DNA of 64,000 nt from Paenibacillus soyae (GCF_024623455.1 NZ_JANIPJ010000002.1:186001-250000), one strand, 5' to 3'. Counted from the stretch's first letter, positions 25,676 to 35,868 are shown. The notes: generated from the letters alone by a model not told the origin. Numbers and translations are program-made.

Positions 25676-26382
25676 TGCGCATTCCCGTTCTGTACGAAGA
25701 TAACCATCTGCTCGCCGTGGTGAAGCCTCCCGGCATCCCTTCGCAGGAGGACGAGACGGGCGATCCGGACATGCTGACGCTGCTGAAAGCGGATCTGAAG
25801 GAACGTCATGATAAACCCGGCAATGTGTTCCTAGGTCTGGTACACCGTCTCGACCGCCCCGTAGGCGGAGCGATGATATTCGCCAAGACGTCGAAGGCCG
25901 CCTCCCGGTTATCCGAGTCTGTCCGCAGCCGCTCCTTCGGCAAAACCTATATGTGCGTTGTGCACGGGATTCCCGCTGAGCCGGAGGCGACTCTGAGGCA
26001 TTATATTCGCAAGGACCAGAAGCGCAATCAAGTATCGGTATTCGATACGCCGGCGCCGGAAGCCAAGGACGCCTCGCTTGCCTATGCTGTCGCGGCCAGC
26101 GCGAATCGGCATAGTCTCGTAGCCGTTCGGCTGCATACCGGCAGACCGCATCAGATTCGCGCCCAGATGGCGCATATCGGCTGTCCGCTGGCAGGCGACC
26201 TTAAGTACGGCGCGGCCAAAGGCTCGGGCTTCTCCGACATCGCTTTATGGTCGACCTCCGTTTCCGTGCCCCACCCGGTTTCGAAGGAGCAAATGGTGTT
26301 CCGCTCCTTGCCGGAGAAGATCGGAGCGTGGAGCTGGTGGCAGGACGCGCATATCCGCGCAGCGGCCGAATATTTTATGTAA
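25675..26382 (+). CDS. RluA-family pseudouridine synthase
   Basis: 235 residues. IPVLYEDNHLLAVVKPPGIP and LVHRLDRPVGGAMIFAKTSK are the signature of the RluA/RsuA family; the Asp of HRLDRP is the catalytic residue that isomerises uridine in rRNA or tRNA. RPHQIRAQMAHIGCPLAGD is the second conserved block. There is no S4 domain, so it is of the short form. It starts within the stop of the methyltransferase gene (TGATG), so translation is coupled. The exact RNA position is unknown. Confidence 0.9.
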   Translation: MRIPVLYEDNHLLAVVKPPGIPSQEDETGDPDMLTLLKADLKERHDKPGNVFLGLVHRLDRPVGGAMIFAKTSKAASRLSESVRSRSFGKTYMCVVHGIPAEPEATLRHYIRKDQKRNQVSVFDTPAPEAKDASLAYAVAASANRHSLVAVRLHTGRPHQIRAQMAHIGCPLAGDLKYGAAKGSGFSDIALWSTSVSVPHPVSKEQMVFRSLPEKIGAWSWWQDAHIRAAAEYFM

Positions 26383-26388
26383 CGTTAA

Positions 26389-26422
26389 GAATGGGAGAGC
26401 AGGCAGCGCCTCTCTCCCATTC
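26389..26422 (+). terminator. Perfect 11-base inverted repeat after the pseudouridine synthase
   Basis: GAATGGGAGAG and CTCTCCCATTC pair around a 12-base loop directly after the stop codon. No T run follows, and it ends a few bases before the capA ribosome site, so it may be a weak terminator or an mRNA structure affecting capA. Confidence 0.45.
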
Positions 26423-26445
26423 GTCATGAGAGGAAGAGTGAATCG

Positions 26446-27705
26446 ATGCGACACAAGAAGTTCTGGATCCCCCTTGTCCTTCTGCTCGGAATAGCTTCCG
26501 CCGTCATTCTATATATAGGCTTCGGCCCCCTTCTAGACGGAGGCGGCGATAATCCCGGGACGCTGAGCGACGAGAATAACGTCGCTTCCGTCATGCCGAG
26601 CGCGGCCGAGACCGCGTCACCCGCTCCGCCTACCCCGGAGCCAACGCCTGTGGAGCCGGTGTTCACGGAAGCCGTGTGGATGGGCGTCGGCGATATTATG
26701 AGCCACACGCCCCAGCTGCCGGGCGCTTATGACGCGGAGCTGGACGCTTACGATTTCACTCCGTTCTTCGAGGAAGTCAAGCCGATCTTCGAGGATGGCG
26801 ATTGGGTAATGGCCAACCTGGAGACGCCTATTGCGGGCAAGGATTACGGCTATACCGGCTATCCGACCTTCAATGCGCCCGTCGAGCTCGCGCAGGCTCT
26901 GAAAGCGGCCGGCTTCAATCTGCTGTCGACGGCCAACAATCATTCGCTCGACAAGGGCGAGAAGGGGCTTCTGCGCACGCTGGAGCATTTGAAAGAGCTG
27001 GGACTTCAGTCGGTCGGCACCGCCGCTTCGCCGGAGGAAGCGGAAACGCTCGTCTTCTCGGAGCAGAACGGGATTAAGATGGGGCTGCTCTCCTATACGT
27101 ACGGGACGAACGGCATACTGATTCCGGACGGCAAGCCTTATCTCGTCAACTTGATCGACGAAACGAAGATTAAATCCGATATTCAGCGGCTGCGAGACGG
27201 CGGGGCGGATATCGTAACCGTGGCGCTTCACTTCGGCAACGAATATCAGACAACGCCAAGCGAGGAGCAAAAGAGACTGGCGCGCGCCTTGGTCGCGGCC
27301 GGAGCGGATATCATTGCCGGCTCCCATCCCCATGTCATTCAGCCTTACGAGGTGGTTGAAACGCCGGGACCTGATGGGCAGACGAAAAAAGCACTTATTA
27401 TTTACTCCATGGGCAACTTCATCTCGAATCAACGCGGAGATTCCAAAGATTACGGCGTCATCTTCAAGGTCGGCATTCGCAAAAACGTGACCGAGGGCGT
27501 GACGGAGCTGACCGAGATTGAAGCGATCCCGACCTGGGTGCATCGATACAAGCCGGACCGCTCTTATCGGTACCGCGTACTCCCGGTCGAGCAGACGCTC
27601 GCCGAGCGCGACGACGAATTGCTGAGCGGTACGATTTACGACCAATTAAGCTCCGACTTCGACATGCTCGTTGCTCGTCTGGAATCGATGAGCGCGGGCG
27701 AATAA
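26446..27705 (+). CDS. CapA family (PgsA/poly-gamma-glutamate-type) membrane-anchored metallophosphatase-like protein
   Basis: 419 residues. An N-terminal membrane anchor (WIPLVLLLGIASAVILYIGF) and a Pro/Glu/Thr-rich linker are followed by the CapA domain: WMGVGDIMSHTPQLPGAYDA, DWVMANLETPIAGKDYGYTG, LLSTANNHSLDKGEKGLLRT, IVTVALHFGNEYQTTPSEEQ and IIAGSHPHVIQPYEVVE. This is the calcineurin-like fold used by the capsule-synthesis protein PgsA/CapA. No pgsB or pgsC lies nearby, so polymer synthesis is not implied. Ribosome site GAGAGGAAGAG. Acts on the outer face of the membrane. Confidence 0.9.
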   Translation: MRHKKFWIPLVLLLGIASAVILYIGFGPLLDGGGDNPGTLSDENNVASVMPSAAETASPAPPTPEPTPVEPVFTEAVWMGVGDIMSHTPQLPGAYDAELDAYDFTPFFEEVKPIFEDGDWVMANLETPIAGKDYGYTGYPTFNAPVELAQALKAAGFNLLSTANNHSLDKGEKGLLRTLEHLKELGLQSVGTAASPEEAETLVFSEQNGIKMGLLSYTYGTNGILIPDGKPYLVNLIDETKIKSDIQRLRDGGADIVTVALHFGNEYQTTPSEEQKRLARALVAAGADIIAGSHPHVIQPYEVVETPGPDGQTKKALIIYSMGNFISNQRGDSKDYGVIFKVGIRKNVTEGVTELTEIEAIPTWVHRYKPDRSYRYRVLPVEQTLAERDDELLSGTIYDQLSSDFDMLVARLESMSAGE

Positions 27706-27712
27706 CGATCTA

Positions 27713-27752
27713 CAAAAAAGGGCCGCTTTCTCATAAGAGAAAGCGGCCTTAT
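27713..27752. terminator. Bidirectional terminator between capA-like and marR-like genes
   Basis: GGCCGCTTTCTC/GAGAAAGCGGCC with loop ATAA, flanked by A residues on the left and TTATT on the right, between two convergent genes. Confidence 0.85.
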
Positions 27753-27758
27753 TCGTCA

Positions 27759-28172
27759 TTATGCATTCGCTACCTTGCCTAGCAAGTAGACAAGCAGCTG
27801 CTGATTATGTATGGAGATTCGGTCAAGCGACTGCTCGATCATGCTGCTGCGGATGCCGCGTCCCCGCTCCGCCTCCGCCTTTCCTTTGTCCGAGACGGAG
27901 ATCCATACGATTCTGCGGTCGTTGTCGTCCCGCGTCCGGACGATTAATTCGTTCCGCTCCATACGGTCGAGCAACGTCGTAATGGCGGCAGGCGTCGTCG
28001 ATAAGTATTGAATGAGATCGGAAGGCTTCATCGGCTGAGACTCCAGGAGCAATTCCAGCACGTTCAGCTGCCCCTCCGTCAAGGGAGCTAACGATTGCTC
28101 CAAGCTAATCTTCCACTCGCGCGAAAGCCTCGTCCAAAGCTTGGTAAAATCATCGGAAACCACTCTTACCAC
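27759..28172 (-). CDS. MarR-family transcriptional regulator
   Basis: 137 residues. The winged helix is at about 45-105: GQLNVLELLLESQPMKPSDL, YLSTTPAAITTLLDRMERNE and LIVRTRDDNDRRIVWISVSD (the DxRxxxxxLT wing). MarR proteins are dimeric repressors that often respond to phenolic compounds. The start is GTG at 28172; GTG at 28163 is also possible. Its promoter carries an extended -10 (TGGTATAAT, 28207-28215) and an ACGCAA/TTGCGT inverted repeat upstream, so autoregulation is likely. No adjacent efflux gene points to a target. Confidence 0.88.
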   Translation of the reverse strand: MVRVVSDDFTKLWTRLSREWKISLEQSLAPLTEGQLNVLELLLESQPMKPSDLIQYLSTTPAAITTLLDRMERNELIVRTRDDNDRRIVWISVSDKGKAEAERGRGIRSSMIEQSLDRISIHNQQLLVYLLGKVANA

Positions 28173-28206
28173 CCGCTTTCTGTCCTATTAACCTTTCTCT
28201 TACTCT

Positions 28207-28260
28207 ATTATACCAATTGAGTATGTCGAATAAAAGGTTAACGCAATTAATAGTTTGCGT
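28207..28260 (-). promoter_or_regulatory. marR promoter with upstream inverted repeat
   Basis: Minus-strand TGGTATAAT is an extended -10 element without a good -35. ACGCAA (28241-28246) and TTGCGT (28255-28260) form a 6-base inverted repeat upstream of it, a possible operator. Confidence 0.45.
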
Positions 28261-28376
28261 CACTAATCGCGACGATTCCGAACCATATGACAGGTTGTGA
28301 CATATGATGAGGCGATAGCCCGCAAGTTCGGTGAAATCGTTGTCAACAGAAAGGCGGAAAAGGGAGCGTGATTGCA

Positions 28377-28544
28377 ATGGATGAGAGAAAAGCGGACGTG
28401 ATCAATCGAATACGCGCATACGGCATAATAAAAGACCCGCAATGGCTGGATCGCCCGGATGAGCTTGTGCCATTGTGGGTCATGCTCGAGGCTTTTCTCG
28501 AGTTGATCGAACGTCTCGATCCGCCTAATCGGCCTTTTGATTGA
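28377..28544 (+). CDS. Small conserved-looking protein, 55 residues, overlapping the end of parC
   Basis: Reads [20 protein letters not shown], continuing through [20 protein letters not shown] and ending [11 protein letters not shown]. It is soluble, probably two or three helices, with no recognised domain. GGGAGCG lies 8 bases before the ATG, an unusually good ribosome site for so short a frame. Its last 20 bases overlap the 3' end of parC on the other strand. It is separated from marR by 200 bases and read divergently from it. The function is unknown. Confidence 0.55.
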   Translation: MDERKADVINRIRAYGIIKDPQWLDRPDELVPLWVMLEAFLELIERLDPPNRPFD

Positions 28545-30987
28545 GTTCAGGCATGGACCTGATAAAGGTCGTCGTAATGACATCGTTTTTCTCGACGGGG
28601 AACAATCCCTTGCCGACGGACTTGCGTTCCTCGATCGGCGCTTTCTCGGATTCGGCTGCAAGCTTGCTGCCGCTTGATGTAAGCGCGACAATCTCGATCG
28701 GCTGCGTGCAATAATAAGCGGAGACCAGCCTCTCCCCGTTCGACCTTACGCGTTTGCCTTCTTTGAACTCGAAGGTTTGCACGCCTCGGCCGCCCCGGCC
28801 TTGAATCGGATAGTCCAGCAGCAAGGTGCGCTTCGCGTATCCGATTTCCGACATGACAAGCACTTCTCCTTCGTCGTCAGCAACCCACATCGCCGCGATC
28901 AGCTCGTCGTCTTCCTTCAGCTGCATGCCTCTTACCCCGGATGCCACGCGTCCCATCGGATTCACGTCCGACTCTTGGAAGCGAATGCTAAGACCGTTCT
29001 TCGATACAAGCATCAGCTGCTTCGAGCCGTCGCTTACGGCAACATGAATGACCTCGTCGCCGTCCGCCACCTTGCATGCCGCGACAGCCGTCGATCTTGT
29101 CGTCGCGTACTCCTTCAGCTCCGTCCGTTTCACCTGCCCTCTTCGCGTCACGAAGACGAGCGAAAGCTCCGGCTGCTGAATATCTTTGATCGGAATAACG
29201 CTAATAATGGCATCGTCCTTCGGCAGCGGCACGATATTGACGATCGCCGTTCCGGTATCCTTCCATTTGAATTCCGGAATTTGATGAACCGGAAGCAAAT
29301 AATATTGGCCTTTGCGCGTGAAGAGCAGCAGGTTGTCGATCGTGTTCACCTGCAGAAGCTCGCGGATCACGTCGCCCTCCTTCACTCCCGCACTGTCCAG
29401 CTCTCCGCCGGAGCGGGTGAACGACAGCATGCTGGTCCGTTTCATGTAGCCGTCTTGGCTGAGCGTGACGAGCACGTCCTCCGGCGTGACCAGCACCTCG
29501 AGATTGACCTTCAGCTCCTCGACTTCGCCTTGAATATCGGATCTGCGGTCGATGCCATACTTATCGCGGATTTCGGTCAGCTCGTCCTTGATGACACCGA
29601 GCAGCTTCTTCTCGCTTTCCAGGATGGAACGCAGGTAGGCAATCCGTTTTTGCGCTTCTTTGAGCTCTTTCTCGAGGGACGTAATCTCCAGATTCGTCAA
29701 CCGATAGAGCTGGAGCGTCAGAATCGCGTCCGCTTGCCGCTCCGTGAAGCCGTATTTGGCGATCAAGTTGTCCTGCGCGTCTCCCCGGTTTTTGGACGCC
29801 TTGATCGTGGCGATGACTTCATCCAAAATATTAAGAGCTTTTACAAGTCCCTCCACGACATGGGCGCGGTCTTCGGCCTTCTCCAGCTCATACTTCGTGC
29901 GGTGCGTCACCACTTCTTTTTGATGTTCTACATAAGCCGAGAGCATCGGCTTCAAGCCAAGCTGCTGCGGCGCCTTGTTGACGATGGCGACCATGTTGAA
30001 GTTGTAGGTGACCTGCAGATCGGTTTTCTTGAGCAAGTAGGCCAGAATGCCGCTTGCGTCGGCATCCTTCTTCAGCTCTACGACGATCCGGAGTCCGTTC
30101 CGTCCGCTCTCGTCGCGAACCTCGGCGATGCCCTCGACCTTCTTCTCGAGACGGATGTTCTCCATCGCGGTGACGAGTCTCGACTTCACGACCTGATACG
30201 GAATTTCCGTGATGACGATCTGCTGCTTGCCGCCTCGCAAGTCCTCTATCGCCGTCTTCGAACGGATATAGATGCGTCCTTTGCCCGTCGAATAAGCCTC
30301 GCGAATGCCTTCTTCGCCCATGATGAGACCGCCGGTCGGGAAATCCGGGCCTTTGATGATGCCCATCAGCTCGGGCAGCTCGATCTCCGGCTTGTTCATG
30401 TACGCGATGCAGGCGTCGATGACTTCCCTCAGGCTATGCGGAGGAATCTCGGTCGCAAACCCCGACGAGATGCCGCTGACGCCGTTCACCAGCAGGTTCG
30501 GATAACGGGACGGCAGCACGACAGGTTCTTTGGTCGTACCGTCGAAGTTGTCTTTGAATTGAACGGTCCTCTTGTCGATATCGCGAAGAAGCTCCATCGC
30601 GATCTTGGACAGGCGGGCCTCCGTATAACGCATGGCCGCGGCCGGGTCATCGTCCTGCGAGCCCCAATTGCCGTGGCCGTCGATGAGCGGAATACCCATC
30701 TTCCACGGCTGCGCCATGCGCACCATGCCTTCATAGATCGACGAGTCGCCATGCGGATGGTAGTTGCCCATGACGTCCCCGACTGTTTTGGCCGACTTGC
30801 GGTATGGCTTGTCCGGCGTGTTGCCCGCATCGTACATCGCGTACAGAATGCGGCGCTGCACCGGCTTCAGGCCGTCGCGGACATCGGGAATCGCGCGATC
30901 CTGTATGATGTACTTCGAATAGCGTCCGAAGCGGTCGCCTACGACCTCCTCCAGAAACGCCGGCAGGAATTGTTCCAGGATACTCAT
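28525..30987 (-). CDS. parC: DNA topoisomerase IV subunit A
   Basis: 820 residues. ParC cleaves and rejoins DNA to decatenate daughter chromosomes, with ParE as partner. The active-site Tyr is Tyr121 in [14 protein letters not shown]. The quinolone region reads [16 protein letters not shown]82 and E86 equal the usual sensitive residues (S80 and E84 in Staphylococcus). The C-terminal beta-pinwheel (from about 500) has degenerate repeats and no GyrA-box, which with the adjacent parE favours ParC over GyrA. The ATG at 30987 follows AGGGGGGAG, 12 bases after parE. Confidence 0.96.
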   Translation of the reverse strand: MSILEQFLPAFLEEVVGDRFGRYSKYIIQDRAIPDVRDGLKPVQRRILYAMYDAGNTPDKPYRKSAKTVGDVMGNYHPHGDSSIYEGMVRMAQPWKMGIPLIDGHGNWGSQDDDPAAAMRYTEARLSKIAMELLRDIDKRTVQFKDNFDGTTKEPVVLPSRYPNLLVNGVSGISSGFATEIPPHSLREVIDACIAYMNKPEIELPELMGIIKGPDFPTGGLIMGEEGIREAYSTGKGRIYIRSKTAIEDLRGGKQQIVITEIPYQVVKSRLVTAMENIRLEKKVEGIAEVRDESGRNGLRIVVELKKDADASGILAYLLKKTDLQVTYNFNMVAIVNKAPQQLGLKPMLSAYVEHQKEVVTHRTKYELEKAEDRAHVVEGLVKALNILDEVIATIKASKNRGDAQDNLIAKYGFTERQADAILTLQLYRLTNLEITSLEKELKEAQKRIAYLRSILESEKKLLGVIKDELTEIRDKYGIDRRSDIQGEVEELKVNLEVLVTPEDVLVTLSQDGYMKRTSMLSFTRSGGELDSAGVKEGDVIRELLQVNTIDNLLLFTRKGQYYLLPVHQIPEFKWKDTGTAIVNIVPLPKDDAIISVIPIKDIQQPELSLVFVTRRGQVKRTELKEYATTRSTAVAACKVADGDEVIHVAVSDGSKQLMLVSKNGLSIRFQESDVNPMGRVASGVRGMQLKEDDELIAAMWVADDEGEVLVMSEIGYAKRTLLLDYPIQGRGGRGVQTFEFKEGKRVRSNGERLVSAYYCTQPIEIVALTSSGSKLAAESEKAPIEERKSVGKGLFPVEKNDVITTTFIRSMPELNQKAD

Positions 30988-30999
30988 GCTTGCTCCCCC

Positions 31000-32970
31000 C
31001 TATTCCACGTATTCGGTAAAGTCTACATTTTCGATAATCCAGCGCTTACGCGGATCGACCTTGTCGCCCATCAGCGTGGACACTCGGCGCTCCGCCTTGG
31101 CCGCGTCTTCGATCTGCACCTGCAGAAGCGTGCGCGATTCCGGATCCATGGTTGTCTCCCACAGCTGATCCGGGTTCATCTCGCCAAGACCCTTGTAGCG
31201 TTGAATCTCGTAGTTTTTGCCGAATTCCTTCAAATAATTTTGCAGCTGCTCATCCGTCCACGCGTAACGGACCGTCTCGAGCTTGCCGGATTTGCGCGTG
31301 ATCTTATAGAGCGGCGGCTGCGCGATGTAGATGCGGCCTGTGTCGATCAGCGGCTTCATATAACGATAGAAGAACGTCAGGAGCAGCACCTGGATGTGCG
31401 CGCCGTCCGTGTCGGCGTCCGTCATGATGATGATTTTGCTGTAATTGCTCTCCTCCGCCTCGAATTCGGGACCTACGCCCGCTCCGATCGCGGTAATGAT
31501 CGCTTTGTATTCGTCGTTCTTCAGGATGTCGACGAGCTTCGCTTTCTCCGGGTTCATCGGCTTGCCCTTAAGCGGGAGAATCGCCTGATGCTTGGAGTCG
31601 CGGCCCTGCTTGGCGGAGCCGCCGGCGGAATCCCCTTCGACGATGAAGAGTTCGTTGCGCGCGTAATCCTTGGACTGCGCCGGCGTCAGCTTGCCGCCGA
31701 GATTCGAGCTTTCGCTCTTCTTCTTGCCGCTGCGGATTTCCTCGCGGGCTTTGCGCGCCGCTTCGCGCGCTTTGGAAGCCTGCACGGCTTTCTTCAGCAG
31801 CGACTGCGCAACCTGCGGATTTTCTTCGAGGAACACCTGCATCTTGTCCGTGACGACGGCGTCGACCGCGCTCCGCGCCGAAGCGCTGCCGAGCTGGTCC
31901 TTCGTCTGGCCGACGAACTCGACCTCGGACATCTTGATGTTGATGACGGCCATCATGCCTTCGCGCAAGTCGTTGCCTTCGAGGTTCTTGTCCTTCTCCT
32001 TGAGCAGCGCGGCTTTGCGGGCATAGTCGTTCATAACACGCGTATAAGCGGTTTTGAAGCCTGTCTCGTGCGTTCCGCCGCCCCGCGTCGGAATGGAGTT
32101 GACGAATGATGCGATCGTCTCCGTGTATCCGTCGTTGTACTGCAGAGCCACCTCGACCTCGATATCGTCACGGTCGCCGGTGAAGTGAATCACGTCATGC
32201 AGCACCGTCTTGTCCTCGTTCAAATATTGCACGAACTGGCTGGCGCCGCCTTCGTAATGGAACACGTCGGCTTTGCCGCTGCGGTCGTCCTTGATCGTCA
32301 CCTTAAGGCCCGAGTTCAGGAAAGCGATTTCCTGCAGCCGCTCGGCCAGCGTGTCGTAGTTGAACGAAGTGCCGCTCTGGAATACGCGGCCGTCCGGCTT
32401 GAACGTCACCTTCGTACCCGTCCGGTTCGTATTGCCCGCGATCTCGAGGCCGGTTACGGGTTCGCCGACATGCTCCTTGCCTTGTCCGTCGACCCAATAT
32501 TCGAATCTCATCTTATGTATCTTGCCGTCGCGATAGATTTCCACCTCGAGCCACTCCGACAGCGCGTTCGTCACCGATGCGCCGACGCCGTGCAGACCGC
32601 CCGACTTCTTGTAGCCTCCGCCGCCGAACTTGCCGCCCGCATGAAGGATCGTAAAGACGACTTGAGGCGTGGGAATGCCGGTCTTATGCATGCCGGTCGG
32701 AATCCCGCGCCCGTTGTCGTGAATGGTGATGGAGCCGTTCTTATGGAGCGTAACCTCGATCGCGGAGCAGAACTTCGCCAGATGCTCGTCCACCGCGTTG
32801 TCGACGATCTCCCAGACGAGATGATGCAGGCCGGACGTGCTCGTGCTGCCTATGTACATGCCCGGACGTTTGCGGACGGCCGTCAGGCCTTCCAGCACTT
32901 GTATGTCATCGGCCTCGTAATTCCGGTCTTTGGCCGCCGTGTTACCGAATAAATCCAGTTGCTCAGCCAT
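31000..32970 (-). CDS. parE: DNA topoisomerase IV subunit B
   Basis: 656 residues. The GHKL ATPase domain has [29 protein letters not shown] and [17 protein letters not shown]; the TOPRIM domain has [19 protein letters not shown] and [16 protein letters not shown] with its metal-binding acidic residues. The C-terminus has [20 protein letters not shown], which contacts ParC. The frame opens at 33012, but the ATG at 32970 follows GGGGGAAGCTC and matches the usual start MAEQLDLFG. Co-transcribed with parC. No terminator is visible between it and the upstream permease gene. Confidence 0.96.
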   Translation of the reverse strand: MAEQLDLFGNTAAKDRNYEADDIQVLEGLTAVRKRPGMYIGSTSTSGLHHLVWEIVDNAVDEHLAKFCSAIEVTLHKNGSITIHDNGRGIPTGMHKTGIPTPQVVFTILHAGGKFGGGGYKKSGGLHGVGASVTNALSEWLEVEIYRDGKIHKMRFEYWVDGQGKEHVGEPVTGLEIAGNTNRTGTKVTFKPDGRVFQSGTSFNYDTLAERLQEIAFLNSGLKVTIKDDRSGKADVFHYEGGASQFVQYLNEDKTVLHDVIHFTGDRDDIEVEVALQYNDGYTETIASFVNSIPTRGGGTHETGFKTAYTRVMNDYARKAALLKEKDKNLEGNDLREGMMAVINIKMSEVEFVGQTKDQLGSASARSAVDAVVTDKMQVFLEENPQVAQSLLKKAVQASKAREAARKAREEIRSGKKKSESSNLGGKLTPAQSKDYARNELFIVEGDSAGGSAKQGRDSKHQAILPLKGKPMNPEKAKLVDILKNDEYKAIITAIGAGVGPEFEAEESNYSKIIIMTDADTDGAHIQVLLLTFFYRYMKPLIDTGRIYIAQPPLYKITRKSGKLETVRYAWTDEQLQNYLKEFGKNYEIQRYKGLGEMNPDQLWETTMDPESRTLLQVQIEDAAKAERRVSTLMGDKVDPRKRWIIENVDFTEYVE

Positions 32971-33018
32971 GAGCTTCCCCCAATCCGTGTCTTTTGTCGC
33001 ACGTTGCTTCAAGCTATT

Positions 33019-34014
33019 TTAATTCAAGATGTCCCCTTTCGTAAAGACGCGAAACGAAACGGCAAGCGATGCCGCGCCCCAGACGGACAGGACGGCAACC
33101 GAAAAGGGAAGCGTCATTCCTTCGATCGGAGGCGGCGATCCGTCCAGATAGCCGGTCAGCTTCAAGTTGACGGAAAATAAATATTTGGCGCTCGTCCAAG
33201 TCGAAGACATAGAGGATAGAATCGAACCGGCGATGATCGCGGCCATCATCGTGACCATGCTGGCCGCCGTGCTGCGAACCAGTACGCTTACCATGAGTCC
33301 GAGTATAGCGACGATCATGGAGGCGAACCAGCATAGCCCCGCCTGCATGAGGAGGAACCTCCATTGCGGAATGGCGTGAACCGCCTGCGCGTCGACCGTT
33401 CCTCCTTGAAGCCTGAAGCCCGTCAGCACCGGAGCGCCGAACCCGCCGTATCCAAAAACAAAGCCGGATATAAGGTAACATAATATGACCGTTACCGCAA
33501 TGGTAAGTGACACGTAAAGCGTCAGCGCAAGCAGCTTGGCAAGCAATATTTTCCACCTGCGCACGGGTCTGGTCAGCAGCATCTTGATCGTGCCGGCCGT
33601 CCTCTCCCCCGATACGATATCCGAGCCGATCGCAAGCACCAGCATCGGAATGAACAGCGTAATCGCGTTGCCGAGAAACTCTCTCGTGAATTGGACGCCG
33701 CTGGGCTCGCTCGGATTAATATCATGCTCCAAATAATAGCGGAGCTGCTGAACGGCTATCCTTCTTCCTTTCTTCCATTCCTCCGGAATCCGGTCGCTGG
33801 ATAACGTGTTTTCGATATCCGCGATTTGCTGCAGCGTCTGGTTTCGCCAATCGGCGAAATGCTCCCGATTGTTTTTGACCATCTTATGCTGCGCGTACGT
33901 GAAGACGGGAATCAGAATAAGGAGGATCAGGACGATAACCAAAAATCTTTTTTTGAGCCACAGCTTCATCGCTTCATTCTGAATAAGGGCTGCCAATCTA
34001 AGCAATCGTCTCAC
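33019..34014 (-). CDS. ABC-2 type transporter permease
   Basis: 331 residues. One N-terminal membrane helix (RFLVIVLILLILIPVFTY) precedes a soluble extracellular domain (45-115). Five more helices follow from FLGNAITLFIPMLVLAIGSD onward, with SGERTAGTIKMLLTRPVRRW, the conserved cytosolic loop of the ABC-2 family. With the ATPase it forms an exporter of unknown substrate. The start is uncertain: GTG at 34014 overlaps the ATPase gene by 17 bases, while TTG at 34005 is better spaced from GGAG. Confidence 0.88.
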   Translation of the reverse strand: MRRLLRLAALIQNEAMKLWLKKRFLVIVLILLILIPVFTYAQHKMVKNNREHFADWRNQTLQQIADIENTLSSDRIPEEWKKGRRIAVQQLRYYLEHDINPSEPSGVQFTREFLGNAITLFIPMLVLAIGSDIVSGERTAGTIKMLLTRPVRRWKILLAKLLALTLYVSLTIAVTVILCYLISGFVFGYGGFGAPVLTGFRLQGGTVDAQAVHAIPQWRFLLMQAGLCWFASMIVAILGLMVSVLVRSTAASMVTMMAAIIAGSILSSMSSTWTSAKYLFSVNLKLTGYLDGSPPPIEGMTLPFSVAVLSVWGAASLAVSFRVFTKGDILN

Positions 34015-34942
34015 TCTCCGTCATGGTTAGAAACATTTCCTCAAGCGTCGGCTCCGCCTTGCATACGCCATGAATCCGAACGCCGCCTGCCGCCAGTCTG
34101 GCCACCGTCTCCGGAATCAGCTCCTCGCTCATCGCGGTCACCGCCTTCGCGGCCGGCTGCGCCGCCGCATCGCCGTAATCGATTCGTTCGATCAGCTGTA
34201 TCCGGCTATCCTTCAAGAGCTCCCGGATTCCATCCTCGCCATGCTCGAACTGCCACAGGACTTGGTTTCCCGCGCTGCGAATCAGCTGCTCCACCGTCCC
34301 GGCCGCCGCCACTTTGCCGCCGTGAATAATAACGAATCGGTCGCAAAGCAGCTGCACCTCGCTGAGCAGATGGCTGGAGACGAGCAGGCAGAGTCCTTCC
34401 TGCGCCAGCTGCCGGATGAACGTTCGGAGCTCCTTGATCCCCTTCGGATCAAGTCCGTTGGTCGGCTCGTCCAATATGAGCAGCTTCGGCCTTCCCAGCA
34501 GCGCCTGGGCAATGCCCAGCCGCTGGCGCATGCCAAGCGAATAGGTCTTGACCTTATCGTGGATGCGGTCCTGCAGCTTCACGATCGACGTTACTTCGCG
34601 AATGCGGGCTTCGTCTATCCCGTCCTGCATGCGGGCGAAATGCTCGAGATTTTGCCAGCCGGTCATATAGCCGTACATTTCCGGGTTTTCGACGATCGAT
34701 CCGACATGCCGAAGCGCTTGCTCCGGCTCGCGCTGGACGGGTTTCCCGCAGATCGTCACGGTTCCGGACGTCGGCTTAATCAGATCGACGAGCATCCGGA
34801 TCGTCGTCGTTTTCCCTGCCCCGTTCGGCCCCAGGAAGCCTAATATTTCTCCGGCCCGGAGCTCGAAGCTGACATCGTCGACGATCGTTTTGCCGTTTAT
34901 TTTTTTGCTCAGGTTTTGGACGGAAAGAACCGTCTCTTGCAT
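33998..34942 (-). CDS. ABC transporter ATP-binding protein (ABC-2 exporter type)
   Basis: 314 residues. Walker A is GPNGAGKTTTIRML, the signature is YSLGMRQRLGIAQALLG, Walker B is KLLILDEPTNGLDPKG, and the switch is LLVSSHLLSEVQLLCD. The C-terminal 90 residues form the extra domain usual in BcrA/CcmA-like exporters. ATG 34942 is chosen because GAGAGG is 8 bases before it; a GTG three codons earlier lies inside the ribosome site. BcrA-like proteins can confer bacitracin resistance, but no two-component system is adjacent, so that role is not supported. Confidence 0.92.
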   Translation of the reverse strand: MQETVLSVQNLSKKINGKTIVDDVSFELRAGEILGFLGPNGAGKTTTIRMLVDLIKPTSGTVTICGKPVQREPEQALRHVGSIVENPEMYGYMTGWQNLEHFARMQDGIDEARIREVTSIVKLQDRIHDKVKTYSLGMRQRLGIAQALLGRPKLLILDEPTNGLDPKGIKELRTFIRQLAQEGLCLLVSSHLLSEVQLLCDRFVIIHGGKVAAAGTVEQLIRSAGNQVLWQFEHGEDGIRELLKDSRIQLIERIDYGDAAAQPAAKAVTAMSEELIPETVARLAAGGVRIHGVCKAEPTLEEMFLTMTESETIA

Positions 34943-34971
34943 GACTTTCACCTCTCATCGAATGAAGGGGA

Positions 34972-35787
34972 CTAAAGGGCGTCCAGCATACGGGAAGCGA
35001 TCTTCTCGTAGCCGTCGCCGTTCGGGTGGAAATGATCCGAGGACAGTCGCTCGATAATACGGTCCTCGAACAGGTCGAACGTCGGCGCCATCCGCATCAA
35101 CGGAAATTCATGAAGAGCGCCGTAAGCTTGCTTATTCCACAGCTGGATCTTCAAGCTGGCGTCCCGAAGCTCGTCGATATCGAAAAACGGATTATACAGT
35201 CCCATATATACGACGGTAGCATTCGGATTCAGCGCATGAAGCCTGCTGGTTATGCTCCGGAACCTTCCGGCGGCCTCTTCCAAGTCTCCGGTAAGCTCAT
35301 CGACGCTGACCGCCTTCAGCTGACGGCCGTTCCACTTGGCCCGCGCGGACAGGAATAAGTCGTTCCCGCCGATGCTGAACACGATCAAGTTCGCTTGCCT
35401 GACCGTGTTCTGGACGATCTCATCCTGCTCTAGCCGTTCGCTAAGCTCGGTTGCCGTCATTCCGTTAACGGCCAGATTGCCGAGCATCGACACCGGCTTC
35501 CCGTACCGGGACTTGAGCCCTTCCGCAAGGCGATGAACATAGCCCTGTCCCGTCTCGTCGCCCGTTCCTTTCGTCAAGGAGTCGCCTAACGCAAGCAACC
35601 GAATTTCCTCTGCCTGCTCAAGCGGCGTCGCGACGGGAGCCGTCCGCGTCTCTTCGGTTCCTCCCGCTTCCGACGCTGATGCCGGAACCAGTATATCCAT
35701 CGCCGTTATTCCGAGCCCCGTCAGCCACAAGACGGTAGCGATGACGGAGCACACGGCGATCAGGTACCACGCCAAGCGGCTGTTCAT
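34972..35787 (-). CDS. Membrane-anchored SGNH/GDSL-type hydrolase
   Basis: 271 residues. An N-terminal helix (WYLIAVCSVIATVLWLTGLG) anchors a hydrolase domain facing outward. Block I is LLALGDSLTKGTGDETGQGY with nucleophile S70; block III is SIGGNDLFLS with N142; block V is DHFHPNGDGYEKIA with the Asp-x-x-His pair. Relatives are lipases or deacylases such as Bacillus YpmR; the substrate is unknown. ATG 35787 follows GAGGAGG. The gene lies 29 bases before the ABC ATPase gene, so the three form one operon. Confidence 0.9.
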   Translation of the reverse strand: MNSRLAWYLIAVCSVIATVLWLTGLGITAMDILVPASASEAGGTEETRTAPVATPLEQAEEIRLLALGDSLTKGTGDETGQGYVHRLAEGLKSRYGKPVSMLGNLAVNGMTATELSERLEQDEIVQNTVRQANLIVFSIGGNDLFLSARAKWNGRQLKAVSVDELTGDLEEAAGRFRSITSRLHALNPNATVVYMGLYNPFFDIDELRDASLKIQLWNKQAYGALHEFPLMRMAPTFDLFEDRIIERLSSDHFHPNGDGYEKIASRMLDAL

Positions 35788-35868
35788 TGAGGGACTGCCT
35801 CCTCTCGTCCATATCGTGTCAGATGTTACCATGGTTTGCATTTCCGCTCCGCCTTATGCCAAACCGAC

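Noticed and set aside
26617..27645. 342-codon minus-strand frame opposite the CapA-like gene
   Set aside because: Antisense to a clear family member, no ribosome site.
28777..32109. A 1110-codon open frame on the plus strand opposite parC and parE
   Set aside because: It lies wholly antisense to two certain genes, has no ribosome site, and reads as Arg/His/Val/Leu-rich text typical of the complementary strand of GC-rich coding DNA.
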